A stretch of DNA of 64,000 bases, from the NCBI GenBank assembly GCA_013112585.1, contig JABFGH010000021.1:28484-92483 (forward strand), read 5' to 3'. Shown here one piece after another: positions 54,912 to 64,000 of this stretch. Every line of letters starts with the position of its first letter. The stretch's first letter is position 1. Source of the stretch: Ignavibacteriota bacterium (GTDB lineage: Bacteria > Bacteroidota > Ignavibacteria > Ignavibacteriales > Melioribacteraceae). The notes under the pieces were generated by a model, which made no database searches, was not told the DNA's origin, and saw nothing but the letters and a program-made list of their open reading frames with translations. The translations under genes were made by a program, and so were the position numbers.

Positions 54912-55925
54912 TCAAACTTCTCTATTAATTGCTTTCGCAATACTCTTTAATTCCTCAACAAGAGTCAAAAAATTTGCGGGCAAAAGTGCCTGCGGTCCAT
55001 CGGATAAAGCATTTTCCGGATCATCATGAATTTCTATCATCAGCCCATCCGCTCCGGCAGCAACTGCGGCTCTTGCCATTGGCGGCACCTGGTCGCGCAA
55101 TCCTGTTGCGTGCGATGGATCAGCAATAACAGGCAAGTGACTTCTGTTATGCACAATAGGAATTGCAGAAAGATCGAATGTGTTGCGCGTATAAGTCTCA
55201 AATGTACGGATGCCTCGTTCGCACAGAATTACATTCGGGTTTCCGGCAGAAAGAATATACTCCGCCGACATCAGCCATTCTTCAATTGTTGCCGAAAGCC
55301 CGCGCTTGATCATTACCGGTTTTTGAGTGTTGCCGAGTTCCTTAAGCAAAGCAAAGTTCTGCATATTGCGCGCACCCAGCTGAAAAATATCTGTGTACTT
55401 TTCAATCAGATCAATTTGACTTATCTGCATTACTTCGGTGATAACAAAAAGCTCATTCTCATCCGCTGCGCCTCGCAGAAATTTTAAACCTTCTTCGCCT
55501 AATCCCTGAAAAGAGTAGGGAGATGAACGCGGCTTAAAAGCTCCGCCTCGCAATATTTTTGAACCGGATTCCGCAACAACTTTTGCGAGTCTGTAAATTT
55601 GATCTTCACTTTCAACCGAGCATGGACCGGTCATCATAACTAATTTATTTCCGCCTATTTCATAATCGCCTATCTTGATAATTGTGTTATCGGTCTTAAA
55701 ATCGCGGCTGGTTAATTTATAGGGTGCTGTAACACGATAAACCTCAGCAACACCTTCCAAAATTTTAACTTTGCGTGTATCAAAATTCGGCTTAACACCA
55801 ATGGCTCCTAAAATTGTTTTCTGCTCACCTTTGGATTCATGAATTTGAAATCCGTAATTAATTAAATGCGATTTAATATTTTCAACTTGTTCATCAGTTG
55901 CATTATGTTTTAAAATTATTACCAC
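54912..55925 (-). CDS. aroF: 3-deoxy-7-phosphoheptulonate (DAHP) synthase
   Basis: The protein has 337 aa with GTG start after GGAGAAAAA. An N-terminal ACT-like/ferredoxin domain of about 70 residues (MVIILKHNATDEQVEN) precedes the catalytic barrel, with GPCSVES, LRGGAFKPRSSPYSFQGLG, the metal/PEP residues, and DPSHATGLRDQV. It joins PEP and erythrose-4-phosphate, the first step of the shikimate pathway; this is the AroA-beta/Thermotoga-like class. It is co-oriented with the downstream GDCCVxC gene and begins 12 bases after the DUF1684 gene. Confidence 0.95.
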   Translation of the reverse strand: MVIILKHNATDEQVENIKSHLINYGFQIHESKGEQKTILGAIGVKPNFDTRKVKILEGVAEVYRVTAPYKLTSRDFKTDNTIIKIGDYEIGGNKLVMMTGPCSVESEDQIYRLAKVVAESGSKILRGGAFKPRSSPYSFQGLGEEGLKFLRGAADENELFVITEVMQISQIDLIEKYTDIFQLGARNMQNFALLKELGNTQKPVMIKRGLSATIEEWLMSAEYILSAGNPNVILCERGIRTFETYTRNTFDLSAIPIVHNRSHLPVIADPSHATGLRDQVPPMARAAVAAGADGLMIEIHDDPENALSDGPQALLPANFLTLVEELKSIAKAINREV

Positions 55926-55937
55926 TTTTTCTCCGTT

Positions 55938-56576
55938 CTAATCGTGAAATTTTTTCTCACCGGCTGTAATTGCCAAATCTATGTAATCATCCTTACTGGG
56001 AATTGGACATGTATAATCTTTCGTGTAAGCGCAGTAAGGATTGTAAGTTAAATTGAAATCAATTGTATAAATATTTTCAGGGTCATCAACCTTTGTAAAA
56101 TTCAAGTATCTGCCTACGCCGTAAGATTCTTCATTCGTTGTTTTATCAGTAAACCAAATAGAATAATACTTATCGCCGCTTTTTGCAGTTGTTTCATAAA
56201 CGGTTACTTTATAATCCAATTCATCATAATTAAATTTTACATAACCGAACTTTACAGGATACCGGGCTTCTCCTTTTGTTCCATAAATTACAACTGTATC
56301 TTTCTCTTCATATTCGTACAACTTGCTTTCAAATAAAAATGAAGGATCTACATCAAAATAATTAAGGGGATGAAACTCAACTTTGCCTTTAAAATTGAAA
56401 GGGGAGTTAGGTGAATTTTTCATCCAGTCATTTGTCTCAACTCTATCCTTCTCAATTGATTTAATATATTCAAGTTCTTCCGGTGTAAAATCTTTTTTGC
56501 ATGAAGTAATAATTAACAAACTCCAAAGAATCAGCAAGCCTGCTAATCTAAAATCTATAATATCTCTATTTTCCAT
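55938..56576 (-). CDS. DUF1684 lipoprotein
   Basis: The protein has 212 aa. An N-terminal hydrophobic signal ends at a lipobox Cys26 (LIITS-C). The DUF1684 hallmarks are visible: EDRVETNDWMKNSP near the start and NPYCAYTKDYTCPIPSKDDY with AGEKKF at the end. Family members are exported and of unknown function. It is followed 12 bases later by aroF on the same strand, though no functional tie is known. Confidence 0.87.
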   Translation of the reverse strand: MENRDIIDFRLAGLLILWSLLIITSCKKDFTPEELEYIKSIEKDRVETNDWMKNSPNSPFNFKGKVEFHPLNYFDVDPSFLFESKLYEYEEKDTVVIYGTKGEARYPVKFGYVKFNYDELDYKVTVYETTAKSGDKYYSIWFTDKTTNEESYGVGRYLNFTKVDDPENIYTIDFNLTYNPYCAYTKDYTCPIPSKDDYIDLAITAGEKKFHD

Positions 56577-56650
56577 AATTACCTTAATTTTTTAATAATG
56601 TCATTTTCATTCCTCGCAGACAGAGTGTAAAAACAGAATTTCGGCTTCTT

Positions 56651-57163
56651 CATAGCGAGGCAGCTTTATCACCGCGGCTATCTCAACTATTATGAATTAC
56701 TGAGATTGCTTCTCCCGATAGAAAACATCGGAATCGCAATGACAGATTCAATGATAACCATCAAGCCTGCTCTTCATATCCGTCTTTGTCATAGCGAGGC
56801 AGCTTTATCGCCGCAGCTATCTCAACTATTATGAATTACTGAGATTGCTTCTCCCGATAGAAAACATCGGTATCGCAATGACAGATTCAATGATAACCAT
56901 CAAGCCTGCTATTCATATCCGTCTTTGTCATAGCGAGGCAGTTTTATCGCCGCGGCTATCTCAACTATTATGAATTACTGAGATTGCTTCTCCCGATAAA
57001 AAACATCGGAATCGCAATGACAGATTCAATGATAACCATCAAGCCTGCTATTCATATCCGTCTTTGTCATAGCGAGGCAGCTTTATCGCCGCAGCTATCT
57101 CCAATAATTATAAGTTTTGAGATTGCTTCACTCCGATAAAGAGCATCGAAGTTCGCAATGACA
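56651..57163. repeat. 139-bp tandem repeat, nearly four units
   Basis: The marker CATAGCGAGGCAG recurs at 56651, 56790, 56929 and 57068, an exact spacing of 139 bases. Each unit has the imperfect inverted pair CATAGCGAGG ... CGCAATGAC, with ATCTC ... GAGATTGCTTC in the middle. Units one to three are almost identical; the fourth diverges and ends near 57163. The unit has the form of the common GTCATTGCGA-type palindrome of intergenic DNA. The 760-base gap 56577-57337 holds this and a CCTGCC...GCAGG palindrome at 57231-57250, and no gene. Confidence 0.9.
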
Positions 57164-57337
57164 CTGTTTGTTTCTGCACTAGTTTGTTCAGTCAAGTCTG
57201 TCTTTCATTTCTTTTCTTTTACCTTTTGCTCCTGCCTACCAGCATGCAGGTTTCACCTTTACATTTTAAATTTTTCATTTGTTATTTGTCTTTAATTATT
57301 TTGTTATTTGGAATTTGAATTTTGTCATTTGCTTTTC

Positions 57338-59944
57338 CTACTCATCCAACTTCTTCTTCAATTCACTTAATTTGTTCAATGCATCAAGGGGAGTCATATC
57401 ATTTATCGGTATATCGGAAATTTCTTTTCGAATTTTGTCATCCTTAATTTCAAATAAACTGAACTGAGTATTATCCTCATTTTTGAATTTTGCAAGTTTA
57501 GCTTTTTTAATTTCGTATGGAGTAAGCTCCTTGCTTTCAAGATTCTGCAAAATCTCTTTTGCGCGATTGGTTACGAATTGAGGAAGCCCTGCCATTTGCG
57601 CGACTTGTATTCCGTAACTATGATCGGCACCGCCCTTAGAAACTTTGTGAAGAAAAATCACTTTGTCACCGTATTCACGAACCTCAACTTTAAAATTTTT
57701 CACACGCGGAAAAATCTCAGCCATTTCATTTAACTCGTGATAGTGAGTGGCGAACAAGGTTTTAGCTGTTATGTTCGGATTCTCATGTAAGTATTCCGTA
57801 ATCGCCCACGCGATTGAAATTCCATCAAACGTGCTTGTGCCCCTTCCAATTTCATCAAGAAGAATTAAACTTTTGTTTGTTGCGTTATTCAAAATGTTAG
57901 CGGCTTCCTGCATTTCAACAAGGAAGGTACTTTCGCCTGCAGTAATGTTATCGCTCGCTCCAACACGGGTGTAAATTCTATCGATGATTCCGAGATGCGC
58001 TTTTTTTGCCGGAACGAATGAACCGATTTGTGCGAGTAAAACAATCAACCCAATCTGCCGTAAGTAAACAGATTTACCCGCCATATTCGGTCCGGTTAAA
58101 ATTATTATCTGATCATTCTCTTTATCAAGCTTGCATGAGTTTGGAGTGAACTTTTCTCCGGGAGGTAAAATTCTTTCAACAACCGGGTGGCGACCGTCCT
58201 CAATTTCTAAATCAGTTCCTTCATCAATTTCGGGCTTAGTGTAGCCGTACTCTTGTGCACAGGCTGCAAATGAAAGGTAGCAATCAAGCATTGCAATTAA
58301 CCTTGCGTTCTCCTGAATCTCTTTTGCCTTCATTGCGGCGGCGACTCTGATTTCATTAAAGAGCCGATGCTCAAGATCAGCAATGCTTTCGGCGGCGTTT
58401 AGAATTTTATCTTCGTATTCTTTTAACTCCGGAGTAATGTACCGCTCACTGTTAACGAGCGTCTGTTTGCGGATATAATTTTCAGGAATTTTATTTTTAT
58501 GTGTGTTGCTTATTTCAATGTAGTAGCCGAACACTCTGTTGTATGCAACTTTAAGCGAAGGAATATTTGTCCGCTCTCTTTCAGTTTTTTGAAATGAAGC
58601 GATCCAATTTTTTGCATTGGAGGATAGATCACGCAGTTCATCCAATTCAGGATTGAAGCCCTGCCTTACTACTCCGCCGTCATTAACATTCAGCGGAGGA
58701 TCATCACTAATTGCAAGTTCAAGTTTTTCTACAATACTTTCGAGACTTAATAAATTATCATTGATCGTTTGCAGCGTTTCTGATTTCGCGTTATCCAATA
58801 ATTGCTTTAGAAGCGGGATCTTTTTAAGCGAAAGTTTCAAGTAAATCAATTCGCGCGGATTTACTCTCCCCGTACAAATTTTTGAGGTAAGTCTTTCAAG
58901 ATCGCCAATTTCCTTCAGCTCGGCTTCTAAGTTTTTCCGCAGCTTCTCGTTAATGAAAAATTCCTCAACGCATTCTTGTCTCTGTTTAATTGCCTCAACA
59001 TTTCGCAGAGGAGCAGAAACCCACTTTTTCAAAAGCCTTCCGCCCATTGCGGTATTGGTTTTATCAAGAATAGAAATTAGCGAGCCTTCTCGTGAGCCTT
59101 CTTGAATGTTGAATGTAATTTCAAGATTTCGTTTGGTTGAATAATCGAGCATCATATAATCGGAATGATTGTACAGAGCAAGATTATTCAAGTGTGAAAG
59201 ATTTGCCTTCTGTGTTTCCTTCAAATAATTTAATACGCATCCCGCGGCAATTGTAGCAGCATTAAAACTTTCTAATCCAAATCCCTTCAAAGTTTTTATA
59301 CCGAAGTGATTCAGAATTAAATCCTTACTGAAATCATGATCAAATATCCAATCATCAATCCTGGTAATACTTGCAGCAAAATTTGATTTCTGAATTAGTT
59401 CTTCAAACTTTTGGCGGTGCATTTTTGCAATTAAAACCTCAGCAGGATTGATATGCTCCAACTGCTGAAGCAGTGTGCTTTCGTGCGCTTCGTATGCATA
59501 AAACTCACCCGTGGAAATATCGGAAAAGGATAGTCCAATTATCTCTCCTTGAAAATGTACAGCAAGCAGATAATTATTTTTTTTATGGTCTAATATTTTT
59601 TCGGAGAATGCAACACCGGGAGTTACAACTTCCACCACATCGCGCTTAACAATCCCCTTTGCAAATTTTGGATTTTCAACCTGCTCGCAAATTGCCACAC
59701 GATAACCCGCACGAACAAGTTTAGGCAAATACGTATCTATTGCATGATGCGGAAATCCGGCAAGAGGAACTGATTCGGCTTTTCCATTGGCTCGCTTAGT
59801 TAGAGTTATTCCTAAAACTTTTGAGGCAGTTTTTGCATCGTCTTCAAATGTTTCAAAAAAATCGCCAACCCGAAATAAAAGAATTGTGTCGGGATGATCA
59901 TTTTTTACTTTGGCATATTGAGCCATTAAGGGTGTTACAGCCAT
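57338..59944 (-). CDS. mutS: DNA mismatch repair protein MutS
   Basis: The protein has 868 aa. The mismatch-sensing motif GDFFETF lies at 27-33 (F-x-E), with the connector and lever domains following. Walker A GPNMAGKSVYLRQ is near 617-629, then GESTFLVEM, DEIGRGTSTFDG and the ATHYHEL switch. The C-terminus is a short helical part ending SELKKKLDE. It recognises mispairs and recruits MutL. Full-length and standard. It reads alone on the minus strand and is divergent from the GH13 gene. Confidence 0.97.
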   Translation of the reverse strand: MAVTPLMAQYAKVKNDHPDTILLFRVGDFFETFEDDAKTASKVLGITLTKRANGKAESVPLAGFPHHAIDTYLPKLVRAGYRVAICEQVENPKFAKGIVKRDVVEVVTPGVAFSEKILDHKKNNYLLAVHFQGEIIGLSFSDISTGEFYAYEAHESTLLQQLEHINPAEVLIAKMHRQKFEELIQKSNFAASITRIDDWIFDHDFSKDLILNHFGIKTLKGFGLESFNAATIAAGCVLNYLKETQKANLSHLNNLALYNHSDYMMLDYSTKRNLEITFNIQEGSREGSLISILDKTNTAMGGRLLKKWVSAPLRNVEAIKQRQECVEEFFINEKLRKNLEAELKEIGDLERLTSKICTGRVNPRELIYLKLSLKKIPLLKQLLDNAKSETLQTINDNLLSLESIVEKLELAISDDPPLNVNDGGVVRQGFNPELDELRDLSSNAKNWIASFQKTERERTNIPSLKVAYNRVFGYYIEISNTHKNKIPENYIRKQTLVNSERYITPELKEYEDKILNAAESIADLEHRLFNEIRVAAAMKAKEIQENARLIAMLDCYLSFAACAQEYGYTKPEIDEGTDLEIEDGRHPVVERILPPGEKFTPNSCKLDKENDQIIILTGPNMAGKSVYLRQIGLIVLLAQIGSFVPAKKAHLGIIDRIYTRVGASDNITAGESTFLVEMQEAANILNNATNKSLILLDEIGRGTSTFDGISIAWAITEYLHENPNITAKTLFATHYHELNEMAEIFPRVKNFKVEVREYGDKVIFLHKVSKGGADHSYGIQVAQMAGLPQFVTNRAKEILQNLESKELTPYEIKKAKLAKFKNEDNTQFSLFEIKDDKIRKEISDIPINDMTPLDALNKLSELKKKLDE

Positions 59945-60125
59945 TTATCAGTTTATTTTAATTTAAAATTTTAACAGAATTGAAAATACTATTATTTTTT
60001 CATGATTGAAAAAAAACTTCCAAATATTTGTAATAATTTGGCATTAAAACAAATAATTCATATTGTTTAATTATATTTGTAAATCAAAACAAAGCCACAT
60101 AAAAATTTAGTAGCGGAGTGAAATA

Positions 60126-63100
60126 ATGTCCCATCCTTTTAACAGTAAAAAATCAATCAACAATAAGCACTTCAATTTATCAATCGAAAAAAAAATAAAA
60201 GGTGAATATGAATTTCATATTGCAAAAGAGGCAAGAAAAAAATATGAGTTCGGGGATGAATTGTTTTCACTTTCGGGCAATGTTGTTTTTGCAAATTTTA
60301 ATGCGGTTAGAGTTTTTGCACAGAAGATAAATGCGAAGAGAGATAAAGCAAATCATGTTAGACCGGGTGAAATAAATGCGCTGGGACTGATTGATGAGAT
60401 TTATCATTTCCTTCTTCATGAATATGAAAAGAGTGAAAACCCCGGAGTGATGAGCCGCGCCTTAAATCATCTAAAAGAAAAATTATCTGATGAACAACTC
60501 AATAAACTACTTTATGATTTTGTGAGTATTTTTCCGCCGATAGATGTTTATAAAGGCAAGGTGAGTGCGTTCGATTATTTTAATTCTTACACGGACGGCA
60601 AGTCAAATATAGAAATAACACTCGAAGAATTATTGCTTCTCCATTTTTCAAATATAAATCCCGCTAGCAAAAAATTAAAAGAACTTTTCGATGAAAATTA
60701 TTTTACCGATAAAAAGGTGTTCGCAAAATCGATTCAAGAACTTGATAAATTCTTTCAGAAAGAAAAACCATTCGGTCCCGATAACCAGCATATTTTTGAA
60801 TTGTTGAAATCACCGTTTGAAAAAAATCCCGATGACCTTGAAGCACAGCTTGATTTTATAATGAACCGCTGGCAAGTTGTTGTTGAAGCAAAGTTTGCGA
60901 AGCGGATTTTATCGGGCAAAGATTTGATGAAGGAGGATATTACATTTGAACATACCGGAGGCGGGGGCGGGGGTGCGCCATCCGTTGCACCTAATTATAA
61001 AGGGCAAACTGATATGTCGGACATTTTAGTTTTGGGTAAATCATCTTACAAATATGCTGAAGATGCGGCACATGATTATGACGAACCCGAAGCATTCACA
61101 AAAGACTTAAACTGGATGCCGAGCGTAGTTTTAATAGCAAAAAATATTTATGTGTGGCTAGACCAGCTTTCAAAACAATATAAGCGAGAGATAAAAACTT
61201 TAGACCAGATTCCCGATGAAGAACTGGACAGACTTGCACGCTGGAATTTTAACGGCTTGTGGCTAATCGGTGTTTGGGAACGAAGCAAAGCATCTAAAAG
61301 AATTAAACACATTATGGGAAATATTGATGCTGTGTCATCGGCGTATTCTTTATACGATTACCAAATCGCTCATAGTCTTGGGGGAGAAAGTGCTTATGAA
61401 AATTTAAATTACCGGGCTAAGATTAGAGGAATTCGATTAGCCAGCGACATGGTTCCTAATCATACGGGAATATTTTCCAAGTGGGTTATGGAGCATCCGA
61501 ATTATTTTCTTCAATCTGATTATCCTCCATTTCCAAACTACACTTTTAATGGAGAGGATTTATCTGAAGACCCATCAGTTCAATTAAGAATTGAGGACGG
61601 TTATTATACTCACTCGGATGCCGCTGTTGTGTTTCAAAGAATTGATAATAATTCCGGTGAGGTAAAATATCTTTATCACGGCAACGATGGAACGAACATG
61701 CCGTGGAATGATACAGCGCAGTTGAATTACATGAAGGCAGAAGTTCGCGAAGCAGTCATTCAAAAAATATTTGATGTTGCGCGAAAGTTTTCCATCATCA
61801 GATTTGATGCGGCGATGACACTTACAAAACGGCATTATTCACGATTGTGGTTTCCTCAGCCGGGCAAGGGGGGCGATATTCCATCACGCGCTGAGCATGC
61901 TTTAACCCGACAAGAATTTGATGATCTTTTTCCAGAAGAATTTTGGAGAGAGGTTGTTGATAGAATAAATAATGAAATGCCTGATACTCTTTTACTTGCG
62001 GAAGCATTCTGGCTCATGGAAGGTTATTTTGTGCGCTCGCTTGGTATGCACCGGGTTTACAACAGCGCATTTATGCACATGATGATGAAAGAAGAAAATG
62101 ATAAGTACCGCGATCTTATAACCAACACTTTAGAATTTGAACCGGAAATTTTAAAACGGTATGTAAATTTTATGAGTAATCCCGATGAAGAAACCGCGAT
62201 AAAACAATTTGGAATGGATGATAAATATTTTGGTGTAACAACGCTGCTTGTAACTCTGCCGGGACTCCCGATGTTTGGTCACGGGCAGGTTGAAGGTTAC
62301 ACGGAAAAATATGGAATGGAATATCAGCGCGCCTACTATAATGAAACGCCGAAAGATTGGCTGGTTGAACGTCATCAACGGGAGATTTTTCCTTTGATGC
62401 AGAAGCGTTATTTGTTTAGTCAGGTTGATAACTTTTGGCTTTACGATTTTTTTGATGAGTATGGCGGAGTGAACGAAAATGTTTTTGCATACACAAACCT
62501 TCACGAAAATGAGCGTGCGCTTGTTGTTTATAATAACAAGTATGAAAAAACACAAGGCAGAATATTTCAGTCTGCGCCTAAGCTTGCCGGGACGGATAAA
62601 TCTTTACAGACAAAAACACTTGCCGAGGCTTTGAATATAAAATCAAGCAACCATCATTTTTATATTTATCGTGAGCAGAGATCGGGATTAGAATATGCTG
62701 CTTCGGGAAGAAGTTTTTCATTTAACGGTTTTGAAACAGAACTGAGTGGTTTTGAGTACCGTGTGTTTATTGATTTTAGAGAAGTATTTGATGCAACTGG
62801 TGAATATGAAAAACTCGTAAGCAGGTTGAATGGTGCCGGTGTTCCGGATATGGAAAGAGAGTTTAAGGAAATGAAACTTCAGCCGGTTCATGATGCTTTT
62901 GAGCTTTTATTCGAAGAGGAAATAGTTAAGGAGTTTGCCGATTCAATGCTGCCGAAGACTGAAGAGGACAAGAAAAAAGAAACAGTTGAATTGAAGCAGT
63001 TGAAAATTAAATTCCAATTGTTATTAAATACGGTCCGTTCACATTACAACCTTGATACAAAGCTGAAACCGATTACAGCCGACTATCTGAAAAAGATAGA

Positions 63101-63851
63101 AGCGGGAATTGAACTGAACGAATTGATCTCAGAAAATTTTGATGCTGAAAAAAATGTTTCATATATCAAATTTCCGGAAGCGCTTGTAATATCGGACAAG
63201 GTGAACTATAGAGAAAACCTGCTCATTTTGATGATGATATTTACTGTATCATCGCTTAAAGAGATGGTGAACAATAAGGAAGTAAACGTAGAAGAATTTA
63301 TCGAAAGTCTATTACTCTCAACACCGGTTAAAAAAATATTAGGTCGTCTCGGTAGGGGAGAAAGTGAGATAGTAAGTGAAATAACTTTAATCAATATAAT
63401 TCTTGATCAAAAAGAAAATTTATTTGATTTGAGTAAAACTAAACCGCAATCGAAAATAAGTAAAATAAAACAGAATAAAATAGTTCGGGGGCAGAAAGCA
63501 AAAGAACTGATTGAACTTTTCGAGGATGAATATGTTAAAGCATTTATAGGATTGAATTACCACGAGGATGTTTGGTACTACAGTAAAGAAAAATTTGATG
63601 AGCTAATCAACTGGCTATTCTCAATGGCGCTGCTTGGGTATCAATCTGATTACATGAAAGATGAAACGGAAGATAAAACCACAAAAGCAAAGAATGACAA
63701 GCGCAAAACGGAATTAGTAACATTGATCAAAAATACATTTGATTATTACCTGCATCTTAGAAAAATATCAAGAGAATCGGGATACAAGATTGAAGCGTTG
63801 AAGGTATTGATTAATAATGATAGGGTGGGAGCTATTTCCGAATCCAAATGA
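60126..63851 (+). CDS. Very large GH13 (alpha-amylase superfamily) protein
   Basis: The protein has 1241 aa with ATG after GCGGAGTGAA. About 370 residues of unknown fold precede the barrel. GH13 motifs follow: ASDMVPNHTG, IIRFDAAMT with nucleophile D561, LLLAEAFW with E626, and SNPDEE with D687 at the third acidic position, where most enzymes have NHD. After the barrel (to about residue 880) come about 350 residues of mostly helical sequence. There is no signal peptide, so it is probably cytoplasmic. Maltosyl-transferase, glycogen-linked or trehalose-type activity cannot be told apart. Confidence 0.85.
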   Translation: MSHPFNSKKSINNKHFNLSIEKKIKGEYEFHIAKEARKKYEFGDELFSLSGNVVFANFNAVRVFAQKINAKRDKANHVRPGEINALGLIDEIYHFLLHEYEKSENPGVMSRALNHLKEKLSDEQLNKLLYDFVSIFPPIDVYKGKVSAFDYFNSYTDGKSNIEITLEELLLLHFSNINPASKKLKELFDENYFTDKKVFAKSIQELDKFFQKEKPFGPDNQHIFELLKSPFEKNPDDLEAQLDFIMNRWQVVVEAKFAKRILSGKDLMKEDITFEHTGGGGGGAPSVAPNYKGQTDMSDILVLGKSSYKYAEDAAHDYDEPEAFTKDLNWMPSVVLIAKNIYVWLDQLSKQYKREIKTLDQIPDEELDRLARWNFNGLWLIGVWERSKASKRIKHIMGNIDAVSSAYSLYDYQIAHSLGGESAYENLNYRAKIRGIRLASDMVPNHTGIFSKWVMEHPNYFLQSDYPPFPNYTFNGEDLSEDPSVQLRIEDGYYTHSDAAVVFQRIDNNSGEVKYLYHGNDGTNMPWNDTAQLNYMKAEVREAVIQKIFDVARKFSIIRFDAAMTLTKRHYSRLWFPQPGKGGDIPSRAEHALTRQEFDDLFPEEFWREVVDRINNEMPDTLLLAEAFWLMEGYFVRSLGMHRVYNSAFMHMMMKEENDKYRDLITNTLEFEPEILKRYVNFMSNPDEETAIKQFGMDDKYFGVTTLLVTLPGLPMFGHGQVEGYTEKYGMEYQRAYYNETPKDWLVERHQREIFPLMQKRYLFSQVDNFWLYDFFDEYGGVNENVFAYTNLHENERALVVYNNKYEKTQGRIFQSAPKLAGTDKSLQTKTLAEALNIKSSNHHFYIYREQRSGLEYAASGRSFSFNGFETELSGFEYRVFIDFREVFDATGEYEKLVSRLNGAGVPDMEREFKEMKLQPVHDAFELLFEEEIVKEFADSMLPKTEEDKKKETVELKQLKIKFQLLLNTVRSHYNLDTKLKPITADYLKKIEAGIELNELISENFDAEKNVSYIKFPEALVISDKVNYRENLLILMMIFTVSSLKEMVNNKEVNVEEFIESLLLSTPVKKILGRLGRGESEIVSEITLINIILDQKENLFDLSKTKPQSKISKIKQNKIVRGQKAKELIELFEDEYVKAFIGLNYHEDVWYYSKEKFDELINWLFSMALLGYQSDYMKDETEDKTTKAKNDKRKTELVTLIKNTFDYYLHLRKISRESGYKIEALKVLINNDRVGAISESK

Positions 63852-63946
63852 TGTATTGGGCTAAAGCCGAGGTTGAAGCGTCCTGAAAAAGGTTGACTCT
63901 TTTTTAAGTTATTTTGTAATCTAAACATACTCAAGATTATTGTTTT

Positions 63947-63985
63947 ATTCTATCCATCAGCTAGCTGATGGATAGAATTTTTTTT
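63947..63985 (+). terminator. Strong Rho-independent terminator after the GH13 gene
   Basis: A perfect 32-base palindrome, ATTCTATCCATCAG-CTAG-CTGATGGATAGAAT, gives a 14-bp stem with a CTAG loop and is followed by TTTTTTT. It sits 96 bases after the stop codon. Confidence 0.92.
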
Positions 63986-64000
63986 GCTATAATAATTTTT

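Noticed and set aside
56651..57163. Tandem array considered as CRISPR or a coding repeat
   Set aside because: The 139-bp period has no spacer variation, and stop codons occur in every frame I checked.

Overview
The window is about 64 kb of AT-rich chromosome from a Gram-negative bacterium of the Bacteroidota/Chlorobi group, most probably an Ignavibacteria-type lineage. The evidence is secreted proteins with type IX secretion (T9SS) C-terminal sorting domains (NYPNPFNP ... KxxLLLK), a PorV/PorQ-like outer-membrane protein, a TonB-dependent receptor ending in Phe, many lipoproteins, and gene content such as ACR3/ArsM and DUF1684. No rRNA, tRNA or CRISPR array was recognised. This placement rests on protein style only, because no database search was possible.

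Layout. 1-5.9 kb: end of a TonB receptor, a 1193-aa surface protein and a PorV-like protein. 6-18 kb: a same-strand run for the cell envelope (lipoprotein amidase, T9SS protein, PBP4-type DD-peptidase, C39-like T9SS protein, DUF1460 amidase, amino-acid permease) that looks like wall-peptide processing and uptake. 18-24.7 kb: rplU-rpmA, mdh, an anti-sigma-type kinase, and an operon of a beta-CASP RNase-like protein with two envelope proteins. 24.7-28.4 kb: a RES/Xre toxin-antitoxin pair and the arsenic operon arsR-arsM-arsC-acr3, with a palindromic operator candidate. 28.7-36.1 kb: an exported glutamate-racemase-like lipoprotein, DUF389, HEAT-repeat and AI-2E-type proteins, pta, a membrane protein and a glutathione-peroxidase lipoprotein.

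The accessory part is about 36.1-54.6 kb. It holds a DUF559 nuclease gene bracketed by palindromic repeats, a PD-(D/E)XK-like protein with a receiver-like protein, two uncharacterised genes, two tandem DUF262-family genes (candidate restriction/defence), repeat clusters around a four-helix-bundle gene, broken GNAT and SnoaL-like genes, and a cassette-like array. In that array a RecQ helicase-phosphoribosyltransferase fusion, a DprA-like protein and a PD-(D/E)XK-like protein lie between attC-like hairpins. Core genes resume with aroF, a DUF1684 lipoprotein, a 139-bp tandem repeat block, mutS and a very large GH13 protein.

The observations most worth following are the attC-like cassette array carrying the RecQ-PRTase/DprA pair, the tandem DUF262 locus, and a palindromic repeat family that has entered a T9SS sorting domain in frame and also supplies the stop codon of a DUF559 nuclease gene.
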